In this document: positions 24,685 to 33,654 of the stretch, one piece after another
How the letters are laid out: each line of letters starts with the position of its first letter
Position numbering within the stretch: the first letter of the stretch is position 1
NCBI GenBank assembly: GCA_030374805.1
Contig: JARGSG010000027.1
Location: forward strand, 124,001 to 188,000
Length of the DNA stretch: 64,000 nucleotides
Reading direction: 5' to 3'
Origin: Gracilaria gracilis
Lineage: Eukaryota > Rhodophyta > Florideophyceae > Gracilariales > Gracilariaceae
Made by a program: the position numbers and the translations under genes
Notes under the pieces: generated by a model
Database searches by the model: none
What the model saw: only the letters and a program-made list of their open reading frames with translations
What the model was told of the DNA's origin: nothing

Positions 24685-25200
24685 GGTCTTAAACGCCAGC
24701 AAACCGTCGACTCCCATAATCGTAAGACCAATGTGCGTGCAGTCAATTTTAGAGAAGATGATTTCGTTCTTCGTGGAGTTCAGCAACGTGAGCACACCCG
24801 TAAACCTTCTCTAAAATGGTTGGGACCGTACAGTGTTCAAGAATGTCGGTCTGGGTATATATTTCTGATTTAGTCTTTACTTGATGGCTCTACTATGGAG
24901 GTTTACGGGCGTAGATTGACGTTCTTTTGTAACAAAGACTTTGAAGTCACAGAAGACCTTCTCCACTATCTTGACCATCAAGAAGGGGAGTTTCTGGTAG
25001 TCGATCGCTTCATAGATATACAACGTAACAAAGGCATTGTGGAGTTACTCGTGAAATAAAAAGGATTTACGGACGACGAAAACGACTGGGTAGATCTTTC
25101 CTCTCTCCAAGATGACGTTCCAGTCTTGGTTGAGGAGTATCTGGAGGAGACAATCAACAATAGAACTCCGCGCCAACGCACCATCATTCGTTCTCTCTAA
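24685..25200 (+). pseudogene. Element A integrase C-terminus and chromodomain
   Basis: GLKRQQTVDSHNRKTN continues the integrase directly from 12284. It is followed by DDFVLRG and KPSLKWLGPYSVQE, the usual C-terminal integrase block. A TAG lies near 24871-24873. After it comes GIVELLVK, a TAA at the position of a conserved Trp, then KGFTDDENDWVDLSSLQDDV. This is a chromodomain of the kind that chromoviruses use for target choice. The gene is dead. Confidence 0.78.
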
Positions 25201-25239
25201 GTACCTCACATCCGTTTCAAGTCATGAACTACGGGGCGC

Positions 25240-25631
25240 CGTTGAATACAGTCACTACTATTGGGGCGTTGGAACTTTTCTGAAGAAGCATATTTGCGTG
25301 AATGAAGTGTTTCCTGTGAGCGCAGCGCATTTGCGCGATTAATCCTCATTTATGTACTGTACTGTCTTGCAATCACCATACATGGATAAATGTTTCGATA
25401 TTACGTCACTATCGCTATCTTTAGTGTATTTGATCTAGTCTATCACCTTTAGAGCGATCGACGGCTTACGTCAGATTGTGTGGCCAGACCAGCAGTCAAC
25501 TGGTCTGGACGGGTGCATAAAAAGGCCACTAGTTAACCAGTGGCAACTCACCACGGAGAAAAACCAACGTGTGAGTGTACCCAATCTTCTCTTCTCGCCT
25601 GACATTGAGTAGTACCTGAGACCAAACAAGA
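25240..25631 (+). repeat. 3' LTR of element A
   Basis: Same length as the 5' copy. The terminal dinucleotides have decayed to CG...GA, but the TSD ATTGC follows at once at 25632-25636. The TATA-like box and the first hairpin are conserved. Confidence 0.92.
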
Positions 25632-25736
25632 ATTGCCTGGTCCTCTTCTTCTGTGCTGTTGAGCAGCTAATCTGGGGATTAGTGCCGTAGTAGCAAGCGC
25701 AGCGGACGATATAGTCGCTTTTTGTGTGGAAGACAT
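25632..25736 (-). pseudogene. hAT transposase, separated N-terminus
   Basis: An ATG at 25736 starts a short frame ending RRRGPGN at the element A target site ATTGC. Dropping one TSD copy and element A puts this peptide directly in frame with NGRGSSTKISIW at 8163 and the BED finger that follows. The piece is invisible as a gene on its own. It shows that the hAT coding sequence was intact at this point when element A inserted. Confidence 0.8.
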
Positions 25737-26071
25737 CGTGAGTGGGGACGGAGTTGACTGGTAGACGGTCGTTGATAACTATTGACAACATCTTGTTCTT
25801 CTCACCGACGATTACAGTTTAAAACCTACAAACGTGTGTAATGTGTCAAACGTTGCATATGTGTACATCCAATGACATTCTGACTTGTGGCTCTTTAGTT
25901 AGTCATGACGCTTTTTGCACTTAGTCAGTGAGTGCATTCGGAAATCACAAGACGGTCAAATAACCAAACGTTTGGCGCTGTGTTCAGCAATTCGGAAATA
26001 CCGAAACACATTATGGCGCCAGATATTGGCGCCAAATTGTAAACCAAAACGCATTCAAACTCTCACACAAA

Positions 26072-26104
26072 TACCTCCTTCGTACCTCCTTCGTACCTCC
26101 TTCG
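26072..26104. repeat. Three tandem copies of an 11-bp unit
   Basis: TACCTCCTTCG repeated three times without change, inside Harbinger 1 upstream of the Myb-like gene. Confidence 0.9.
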
Positions 26105-26219
26105 AGGTATTCTACGACCGTCAGTCCTTCACAAAAGCACAAATTATTCCAGTGGCTTCGAACTCTACCAGTCTTCCGCCAAAAAACCCAAGCTCATCCG
26201 CTTCCTCTCCCGAATGTAG

Positions 26220-27022
26220 TACGGACAAAACCCTGCAGCAAAGTCGTTTACCAATCAGCAAAGCGGTAGCAAAGAAGAACAAAACAAAGGATAAGAAGAC
26301 GTCAACAAAAAAAACAAACCAAAGGCCGCAGTGGTGCTCCAAACTACAGCAAACAGGATATAAAAGCTTTATTGGACATCGTCGAGCAGCTCGAACCAAT
26401 TGGTAACAACATGTGGGCTGTGGTAGAAAAAGAATACAATGATATATGCATAGCAAACCAACGTCCTCCCCGCGACCAAGACTCACTCAAAAACAAGTTC
26501 GATAAACTCTGTAATGCGAAGAAACCCACAGACGATCCGTCATGCCCTGATGACGTTCGCCGTACAGAGCATATTGCTAGAGACATTCAGGGGACGATAG
26601 CGGCAAAGCTCCTCGAAGATAAACAAGACGATGGGGAAGGTTTGGATGAACAAAATGAAGATGCGGGCGAGAAAGCGGAAGAAAATGGTATCGGGATAAG
26701 CCAGAAGAAACGCCCAATTGGTCAGGGGGGGTTGCATGCCAAACGACCAAAAACTGAAGAGGTTCTTGTAAACAGTGTAGAGTCAATGACGGAGTTTATG
26801 GGGGTCATCGCAAACTCTTTTAAATCCCCAAACACTTGTGATGGTACCACGGAGAAGGAAGAGGCTATTCTTGCTAGTGTTGTACGGAAGGAGGTGAAGG
26901 CGTGGAAGGAAGAGGTGATCAAGAGCATGGAGGACATGAAGGAGGTGATTGACGGAATGAGAAATGCTTTACATGAGATCCTTGGAAAACTACCAGAATC
27001 CACTTCCGCAAAGAAGTCTTAG
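26220..27022 (+). pseudogene. Harbinger 1 Myb/SANT-like DNA-binding protein
   Basis: A Lys-rich leader (AVAKKNKTKDKKTSTKK) is followed, after a frame change in a run of eight A at 26307-26314, by the Myb-like block NYSKQDIKALLDIVEQLEPI. The block continues to LKNKFDKLCNAKKPTDDP with the conserved RR pair. An acidic linker and a Lys/Glu-rich, coiled-coil-like C-terminus follow. Such proteins help the Harbinger transposase bind its ends. No ATG precedes the Myb block in frame. The A-run suggests a one-base slip, so I treat it as broken, although sequence error at the run is possible. Confidence 0.65.
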
Positions 27023-27070
27023 TAACAAAACTATTCGGGGTTTCGTTTCAGCCGTCGAGCTTCCGCTGGC

Positions 27071-27154
27071 GCGGGCCTCGCCCGCAGGGCGAAGTGCGCG
27101 TTAAAGCTCGCTGGCGCTCGCATTCACGCACTTGGCTCCTCGGGCTGCGGCCCG
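27071..27154. terminator. Imperfect GC-rich inverted repeat between the convergent Harbinger 1 genes
   Basis: GCGGGCCTCGCCCGCAGGGC near the left pairs imperfectly with the reverse of the GC-rich right end, which reads GCGGGCCGCAGCCCGAGG in reverse. It sits exactly between the two gene ends. A transcript-end role is only a guess. Confidence 0.4.
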
Positions 27155-27157
27155 CTC

Positions 27158-28341
27158 TCACACTGGATTGTAGGTGCTTGCGATTCGATTTCGTCCCATC
27201 ACTCTCGTACGAAAGTTAAATAAACGTACAGCCAGTTCTATAAGTATTCCTCTCCGCCGTGCATCGGTTGGTAGTGTAGAACCGAGGCGACAAAACGGCC
27301 CCTTGATGGCTCTTATGCCCCACTCGGCACTTTGTCGTTCACTCGGCGTAATACGTTGTAGAATAAGGTCTATAGCAGCCATTTCTGCTGACTGAGGTAT
27401 GCCGTTAGTCTCGTTTGTCTTTCTCGCGCGAAGAATTTTCCCGTTCGTACAAGACGTATTGTTCATAAAAGCAGAGTCCTTTAATATTGCCATGCCGGGA
27501 GGAGTGCGTTCATCAGAAAGCTTCGGATGATACAGTCCTGAAAGCCCGGCGAGCTTTGTATCATGCCAACTTCCAGGGAAGTTTATTGCAGCATGAATTA
27601 ATTCTCCATAAAAGTTGAAAACAAACAGATTCGTGATCTCTTCTTGTTGTGTATAGTCTTCGTAATACGCGTTCTGGAGATTAATATCACCGTAGTTCTG
27701 ACATTTAAACCGGCCTCCATCTGTGATGCCGAAAACTCCCTCGAGGAGAGGACCAAATTGTCTATTGTTCTGCAATAAAGCAGCTGATTGTTTTTGCTCT
27801 TCATATGAAGGCCAACAAATGTGAAAGAGAGTCGCGTTTTTCTTCTTAACTGCTTTGTGAAGCACAAACAAACTGTAATCCAGCCAAACGCTAAGGGTAG
27901 GGGGAGTTATTCCAAAGAATGGGCACAGTTGGTACGCCTTACAATTAGTCTTCAGGTAGTACAATGCCATGGCCAGCAAGTCAATGGATTGCAAGAATGG
28001 CTTACGGCCTGCGCGTGAAAAGCCTATACGGTAGGGACTACCACGAAGTGTTGCTTTTTTGTTGTCTCAAACAAGGGGAGTAATTGGGACACCAGAATGT
28101 TGCATGTAAAGTTGGTTGTTATGATGAAGTCATCATCTGTCCCGTGAAACCATATTCTTTGCAACGGTGTGTGTTCTGTTGATATTACAGGGTGCAGGAG
28201 CCCTTTACGGGTATGATGTGCAGCCCGGTGCGACCGATTGAACCTTCTCACTGGTTTCTTGATGAGAAGAACGGCGCTTAATGATGTGGTGTAGGCGACC
28301 GCACAGGCTGCAACCGCTACTATTCGTTGTCTTGAGTCCAT
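27158..28341 (-). pseudogene. Harbinger 1 DDE transposase (DDE_Tnp_4 type)
   Basis: An ATG at 28341 opens an N-terminal helical region (WFHGTDDDFIITTNF). One frameshift at about 28020-28035 leads into a 278-codon frame that stays open to the end. The helix-turn-helix segment reads CPFFGITPPTLSVWL. The three catalytic blocks are GVFGITDGGRF, PGSWHDTKLAG and AEWGIRAIKG, giving Asp, Asp and Glu. Only the single frameshift prevents a full-length protein, so this element decayed recently or was mobilised in trans. Confidence 0.82.
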
Positions 28342-28541
28342 CTTGCGCACTGGAGCACGAGGTGGACATTTGGTCGACAGTTTGGTGGGGTAAATGGACC
28401 CTCGGAGGGTCCATTCAGCGCGTTATATCTGGCGATACGCTGGCCAAATTCTGAGCGACTTGGATTTTATTCAGTGGCTCATTTTTAGCCGTTTGGCGAT
28501 GTAGCGATTTCCGAATGCACTCAGTCATATGTACGGGCCTG

Positions 28542-28549
28542 CGTACAAC
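28542..28549. repeat. hAT target-site duplication, right copy
   Basis: CGTACAAC, identical to 5879-5886 and directly following the right hAT terminus CCTG. Confidence 0.92.
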
Positions 28550-28581
28550 AGAACCAATTGCTTGTTAGGGCATCCCCACCG

Positions 28582-29447
28582 TCTGGCCCAAAACCCAAAC
28601 TCTAAATTATGGTTCGGCGTAAAGGTGAATTAACACCCCAACGTCATGCCCCAAAACTCAAAAGCACTCCCAAATTTTTTAGACGAACCCAAACCGAGAA
28701 GGATTTGGGAGAGCTGCCCAAAAGACATTAACCACCGCATCGGCCTCTTCTGCAGTCCGAGAGCACCCGCGCCAGGAACCTGGGATGCTGCGCGGTGTCG
28801 CCGGGCTTCAGAGCAGGCACACCCTCCGCGCCCATGACTACGCGCATCTTTGCTGTGGTTGAGAACGACGTCTTTTTGTCACTAGCCCTGCAGCTGGACA
28901 CTGCCGGGAGTGACCACAGGCTCGAGTCGTACCTGAATGAAAGCATCGATCTGTCCTTATCAAGACCAGCTGGGATGTACAGCAGCACTTTCCGTAGTAT
29001 TGCGCGTTACTTTGGAATCATTGTGGGGAATTACTGGAAGGCCTGCGGCAGGAACACTATGGCGCAGAGCAAAACTCAATTCATCTTTATATATCGTTAG
29101 CTCTTCAGAACAGGAAACGTGGTCCTGCCGTCTCTTGGCCACTTCTCGGGGTTGTTTTGGCGCGAATAGAATTGGCAAACACTTTGGAGCCAATAGGAAG
29201 GTCGGTGTACATTGGCTGTCAGCCTTGAGCCTGTACCATGATGAAAGGACTGTGATACAATATTCATCGCTCACAATAACAGGAAAAAGAGCATAGGAGC
29301 AGTCAACAGGAGTGCGTGGCGGTCCTTCGGCCACTTCGCCAATATTCGGCGCCTCGTACCTGCTGTTGTATCTGCTCCGATTCTGTTGGTCACTTGCTTC
29401 ACAGCGCGCTCTGTTTCGAAGTTCCTGTTACTGAATCTACTGCTACA
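28582..29447. other. Left subterminal region of Harbinger 2
   Basis: About 860 bp between the left end and the ATG of the Myb-like gene. It contains short open frames without recognisable domains. It probably holds the promoter of the Myb-like gene and transposase binding sites. I see no gene. Confidence 0.5.
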
Positions 29448-30464
29448 ATGAGCACAATGATTCTGGAGGCCGGTGAACAAAGCAATCAGAGCACCACTCG
29501 TGGAAAGAACCTGGGATGGAGTCTGGCAGAGACCATGGCGCTTGTACGTGCAGCAGTGGCGGCTTCGATAGATCCAGAAGTGGGATCGTGCATGTCTGCG
29601 GCTGAGTTTGGACGTAGAATTCGCGCTATATTCATAAAGGACAAGAACAGACCGTCAAATGCTTGCAGTCTTTCTCGCACTGGGTGCGAACTGGACTATC
29701 GAAGATGGGACGGGCGTTCAACGGACGGATGCAGAAGATTTTGGGAGAAGATTCGCGCTGAGTGTACTAAGTTCAAAGCTTGCTATGCACGTGTTCTTGC
29801 AATGAAGCTTACCGGAAACCCTGACAATGATGCTCTCTTTCGCTGTGCGCAACTACTTTACAGCGATGGTAGCCAGTCGACATCTCAACTCTATGACTGC
29901 GTTCGCAATCCAGCGTATCATTGCGCCAAATCCTTCAAGTACAGGGAGGAGTTTGATTTCTTGGATAGTCAGACAACTCTCATTCATGCTGCAGAGGTGC
30001 CTGAAGAGGAGGATCGTAACACATCACACAAACGGCCAGTTGGGTGTAAAGCAGCGAAGAAATTAGTGAAACATAAAGAAGTGGAAACCACGAAGGTGAC
30101 GCTTGCAGAGTCTATTAATCGAATGGGGAACATCTTCAATGCTTCTGTAGAGAGCAAACAGAGGATAGCCCAAGCAAAGCTACAGTTGCAGAAACAGAAA
30201 TTGGAGTGGGAAATGGCGTTGCAACTCATGAGTACTGAATCTGGGGCTACTGAAAATGAAAGGCAGCAGATACAGTCGATGCTACGCAAACGCCTGTTGA
30301 CAACACTGACGGACGAAGCACAAGAGTCGCCACAAAAAAAAAGTGCCCGAGAAGCCAACCATGATGAAAAGCCAGGAGCCACTGACTCAAGCAGTCCCGT
30401 TGAAAGAGAGAATAGAGTCACAGATACGCTTCTGCAGCTTGGAACCCACGCCAATTACGCGTAG
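29448..30464 (+). CDS. Harbinger 2 Myb/SANT-like accessory protein
   Basis: An intact 338-residue frame from the ATG at 29448; the longer frame upstream starts only at a GTG. The N-terminal part has a SANT/trihelix-type domain (GWSLAETMALVRAAVAAS, then FWEKIRAECTKFKACY). The C-terminal half is a long charged helix rich in Lys, Gln and Glu (QAKLQLQKQKLEWEMALQLM), likely a coiled coil. It would bind element ends and bring in the transposase, though with a dead transposase next to it any remaining role is unknown. Its stop overlaps the 3' end of the transposase gene. Confidence 0.75.
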   Translation: MSTMILEAGEQSNQSTTRGKNLGWSLAETMALVRAAVAASIDPEVGSCMSAAEFGRRIRAIFIKDKNRPSNACSLSRTGCELDYRRWDGRSTDGCRRFWEKIRAECTKFKACYARVLAMKLTGNPDNDALFRCAQLLYSDGSQSTSQLYDCVRNPAYHCAKSFKYREEFDFLDSQTTLIHAAEVPEEEDRNTSHKRPVGCKAAKKLVKHKEVETTKVTLAESINRMGNIFNASVESKQRIAQAKLQLQKQKLEWEMALQLMSTESGATENERQQIQSMLRKRLLTTLTDEAQESPQKKSAREANHDEKPGATDSSSPVERENRVTDTLLQLGTHANYA

Positions 30465-31818
30465 TCTTCTTCAGCTAGGTTACCGTGTCCATTCCAGAAG
30501 CATTCAATTAAAGCCTCTTGCAAAGTAGTATGATCAGCTAAACTATCGGCTGGATCACACAATGAGCGCCACACCACAGCTTGCTCATAACTACAGCTCG
30601 GATGTGCAATCGTGTTGTATAAAGTTTGACTCGTCTGCACATCAATTAGTGGCAGTCGAAACTTTGCGGTACCACTGTACCCTCTCTCTTCAGCAATCAT
30701 ATTATGCAAAATTGCACAGCAGAACACAATATCCTTGAGGTCATTTAAATTTCAGAGACGAGCAGGTCTGTCCAGAATTTCAAACTGCCCATATAAAGCC
30801 GAAAATATATGCTCCACAGCTTTTCGTGCTGAAGAATGGCTAGCGGTGTAGAGCTTCTCTTTGCGATTCCGCGGATTGGGATGAGGTTTAGCAAAGATCC
30901 TGTACCTCGGATAGATTCCATCACTTAAAAAGTACATCCAATCTATAATTCTCCCAGAAATGTTTGTCACTGACCGAACTTCCGGCCATTGCCCATTCCG
31001 GATTTTGTTGAACAAAGAGCTGTGATCCATAATGGAGATATTATTCTTTGCTCCAGGAGCACCGAACAAAATGTGCCAAATTCTCAACTGATCATCACAA
31101 ACGACTTCCATCCTGTTCATTGGCTTTCCTTCCTTTCCTTTATATTGACCCTGCCATCCAACAGGACAAATACTCCACTCCCAACCAGAACAGTCAACCG
31201 CACCAAGGCACCCAGGGAATCCTAGAGAAGCATAATGAGACTGTATAGATTTGATTTCAGACACATTTGGGAGGTTGAGATACTCTTCCTTGAAGCAGCA
31301 AATGTTTTGTTTTGTGAATCCCTTCAAAGATTCGAGTACTGTAGACTATTGTAATCTGATATATGAAACAATGCTGTCTGCACAAATTCCTGAGCTAAGT
31401 TGAAACAAAGCAGCCGCAAGTTTTTGGTCACTTGTTGCTCCAAGGAGGCCAGTTGCATCCGGTTTTTTCAGGAAATAACTGCTCGTGGCACACAAGGCTA
31501 CTCTTATTCGCTCATATACTGATCTTGTTACAGAGAATTGTCTTTCAAACTCTTGTGCAGTAAAAAGTGGAGGTTCAACATGATTGCGACATAAATATTC
31601 TTTGTCAAGTTGTTTACTGCCACGATACCTACCGATGTTGCAATTTGGTTTCCGGCTACGGACAGATCCAGTATGAGTAGCATCAAGGTTTTTTTTGAAG
31701 CAGTCATACACGTTGTATAGATTATGTTTATCTCATCATCTTTGCTAGAAGATGAAGAGTCCGATTCCATTTGGGTGGTGGCAAAATGATGGGTAAGATG
31801 ACCGTCTTTTGAAGGCAC
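30455..31818 (-). pseudogene. Harbinger 2 DDE transposase
   Basis: The N-terminal acidic region (from about 31818) passes a frameshift near 31700. It then enters a frame with LFTAQEFERQFSVTRSVYER and a helix-turn-helix-like segment. In-frame stops occur at about 31346-31348 (TAG) and 30752-30754 (TGA). Catalytic blocks are GCLGAVDCSGWEW (first Asp), FGAPGAKNNISIMD, where the usual Asp is Asn, and RKAVEHIFSALYGQFEIL (Glu). The C-terminus reads CCAILHNMI, typical for the family. Two stops and one lost catalytic residue make it dead. Confidence 0.82.
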
Positions 31819-31967
31819 GGTTTAGGTTGCTTGCTTGGGTTTTGGGACTGATAGGGTGCCTATGATTTTACGGCAGTGATGACAATGTACCTCTATAGTC
31901 GTCCAATCAGATCTTTAACAATGTATTCTTTTTTTGGGCTTTGTGCTGGCCGGTGGGGATGCCCTTA

Positions 31968-33006
31968 ATGACGAGCTTCTTTGGGTTTGGGACGGTCAAA
32001 GTCTGTAATGCAGACTTGAGTACGGACTCTTTGCCGTAGCCGTGTCGCTTTGCTCTGCAACAAACTGGTCGTTTTACAGAAAGAAAAATTAAATTATTGC
32101 ACAGATCCACAACGTGGATGTTCTGGCTAAACGGCTAGCGGGAAAGGAAGAAAAAACGGTATTCGTTTCATAGAGGTGGAGGATCTACGGCAGGAATCTG
32201 ACATTCCTCACAGTGCGTAGATTTTAGATTGGGGAACCCGGGGGTCCCAATAGAGGCACAAAAGAAATTCTCTTACAACGCTATTCGAGTTTCGATTGTC
32301 GACTCGATGTGTCGGTCAGCATCATTGCTCGCTGATTTTGTTTTGCTCCACCTACACGACCATGAACATCATTATGACAAATCCTTGGTGAGCATGGTGA
32401 TAGGGATCATCACGTGTTCTCCCGGGGTGCATACTCGACGATGATCATCAGTTCGGGCGACTAAGGCCCGTCAATTCAGCCTTGCTTCAAACAAGAGCTT
32501 AGAAACATATGGTATGGCACATATTGCCTTGCCTACCCATAGTTACATCCTCACGTATTCTGTACCCGTTTGAAACTTAACATTGTTTCCACGATGTTGA
32601 AACCAACTGCGGATACCTCTGACACTAGGGCTTCTGACACATGCTTGAGGTTCACATGGCAACATTTTGCCAAAATGTAAGCAACAGCATGAATCGCCTG
32701 CTTCCGAATTCACGTAGAGATATCTACTGTCACATGCCTTCAAACTAGAGTTTCTATCCAACTTGTGAGTGCCCTCTTCATGGGATGAGGCACCATTGGA
32801 CCCTTGTTATCTAGGATGGCTTACGTTTGCCAATGAGCACCACAGTGCAATTCCAACTATTTTCATCGGCATGGTCGTTTCTCTATTTAAGAAGTGGTGA
32901 GAATAGCCACGGGCCTCATGTCACATTTCCCAACCCTCTAAACCTTCTAAACTCTCACTCGCCTTTTCTGTGCATTGATCATCTGCGTTCAGTGACTTGG
33001 AACAAA
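31968..33006. other. Transition from transposon nest to gene island
   Basis: No gene is recognised. The first part should be the continuation of the DIRS-like element; I could not find its recombinase tyrosine block or its terminal repeat. The last 150 bases are the promoter and 5' leader of the Cys-rich protein gene. Confidence 0.4.
32884..32890 (+). promoter_or_regulatory. TATA-like box of the Cys-rich protein gene
   Basis: TATTTAA, about 120 bp before the chosen ATG at 33007. A start site about 30 bp downstream would put the transcript start after the ATG at 32833, which supports the ATG at 33007 as the real start. Confidence 0.45.
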
Positions 33007-33654
33007 ATGGTAATTTTTCGCTTCTTCGTCCTTCTTTCAATTGTAACTTTTTGTTCTGCAGCCCCCTATGACATTTTCCTTAAAGGGAAGGAGCTAGAAT
33101 TCTTGTCCAAGGATAGTTTTTCATTCTTCCGTTGCGGCTGGTGTCCCAAGAACGAGGTTTGTGCAGGAAAACTGAGAAAAAAGTGCGTGGTTCCAATGAC
33201 TATTGGAGAAAGATGTGGGGTCGATCCGTACTGGGTCTGTGAAAAGGGACTTGAATGTACCGAGAATATCTGTACCAAGCCGAGAATTGGCCTCGGTAGA
33301 GATTGCAGTCGTGCAGGATCGGTCTGCGTCACGGAGGCTGTGTGTGCTGGCACTGACCAAACAAAAATTTGTGTGAAGCCGAAGGGTCTTGGAATGAGCT
33401 GTGGTCAGCATCCATTCTGGGTGTGTGATAGGGGTCTAGAATGTTCCGGGAAAGTGTGCGTGAAACCAAAGATTACTCTGGGTGGAGATTGCAAGCCTCA
33501 AGGTTCTGTATGTGAGGAACGTTTGTTCTGTCTCGGAGACAACGGATTGAAGAAATGTGTGAAGGGAATGGCGGCAGGGCAGAAATGTGGACTTGATCCG
33601 TTCTGGTCCTGTCAACCGGGTTTGACATGCGTCAGAGGCGTTTGCAAGTACTAA
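33007..33654 (+). CDS. Secreted cysteine-rich repeat protein
   Basis: 215 residues. It begins with a clear signal peptide (MVIFRFFVLLSIVTFCSA, then APYD). I chose this ATG because the open frame upstream would hide the signal peptide and lies before the likely transcript start. The mature part has three copies of a module of form Cys-Gly-x2-Pro-aromatic-Trp-x-Cys-x3-Gly-Leu-x-Cys: CGVDPYWVCEKGLEC, CGQHPFWVCDRGLEC and CGLDPFWSCQPGLTC. Two linker modules of form Cys-x5-Ser-Val-Cys separate them. All cysteines could pair as disulfides. I recognise no named family. A wall, adhesion or defence role outside the cell is possible but unproven. Confidence 0.75.
   Translation: MVIFRFFVLLSIVTFCSAAPYDIFLKGKELEFLSKDSFSFFRCGWCPKNEVCAGKLRKKCVVPMTIGERCGVDPYWVCEKGLECTENICTKPRIGLGRDCSRAGSVCVTEAVCAGTDQTKICVKPKGLGMSCGQHPFWVCDRGLECSGKVCVKPKITLGGDCKPQGSVCEERLFCLGDNGLKKCVKGMAAGQKCGLDPFWSCQPGLTCVRGVCKY

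Larger units (their letters stand above)
8164..25631 (+). mobile_element. LTR retrotransposon A (Ty3/gypsy-like, chromodomain), nested in the hAT
   Basis: Two 392-bp LTRs (8164-8555 and 25240-25631) flank a plus-strand gag-protease-RT-RNase H-integrase-chromodomain region. The TSD ATTGC is at 8159-8163 and 25632-25636. Subtracting the nested C and B elements leaves about 5.07 kb. Coding is broken by stops and frameshifts and by an internal deletion near 11570, where the end of RNase H runs straight into the integrase zinc-binding region. By eye the LTRs differ at roughly 25 sites. Confidence 0.9.
25928..28524. mobile_element. PIF/Harbinger element 1, inserted in the hAT right terminal repeat
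   Basis: The inverted ends share TGAGTGCATTCGGAAATC (25929-25946 and, reversed, 28506-28523). The 3-bp duplication TCA flanks the element (25925-25927 and 28525-28527). It holds two convergent genes, a Myb-like protein on the plus strand and a DDE transposase on the minus strand, the standard PIF/Harbinger pair. Length is about 2.6 kb. The TCA duplication differs from the usual TWA, but removing the element restores the hAT terminal repeat. Confidence 0.85.
5887..28541 (-). mobile_element. hAT DNA transposon split by later insertions
   Basis: The left end starts CAGGGGCGTACATGTGACTA at 5887. The right end, read in reverse from 28541, starts CAGGCCCGTACATATGACT. The 8-bp target duplication CGTACAAC is exact at 5879-5886 and 28542-28549, as expected for hAT. 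Subtracting element A with its TSD and Harbinger-1 with its TSD leaves about 2.58 kb, a normal size for a simple hAT. The transposase is on the minus strand and is a pseudogene. The right terminal repeat is visible only after removing Harbinger-1 from within it. Confidence 0.92.
28568..31964. mobile_element. PIF/Harbinger element 2
   Basis: The ends are GGGCATCCCCACCG at 28568 and its reverse complement ending at 31964. The duplication TTA (28565-28567 and 31965-31967) is the classic Harbinger target. It carries a Myb-like protein gene on plus and a DDE transposase on minus, whose 3' ends overlap by 10 bp at 30455-30464. Length is 3.4 kb. It lies 18 bp outside the hAT TSD, so it hit the DIRS-like element and not the hAT. 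Confidence 0.92.

Noticed and set aside
8616..25200. Stops in retroelements as evidence for a variant genetic code
   Set aside because: The host genes use TAA, TAG and TGA as ends and read through none of them.
25471..25791. 106-codon minus-strand frame across the right LTR of element A
   Set aside because: It mixes LTR and hAT sequence. The real hAT N-terminus is in another frame with an ATG at 25736.
25896..25917. TTAGTTAGTCATGACGCTTTTTG as the hAT right terminus
   Set aside because: It pairs less well with the left end and has no matching 8-bp duplication; the true end at 28541 does.
31907..32110. Minus-strand frame beyond Harbinger 2
   Set aside because: It crosses the Harbinger end and its TTA duplication, and the remainder has no family features.
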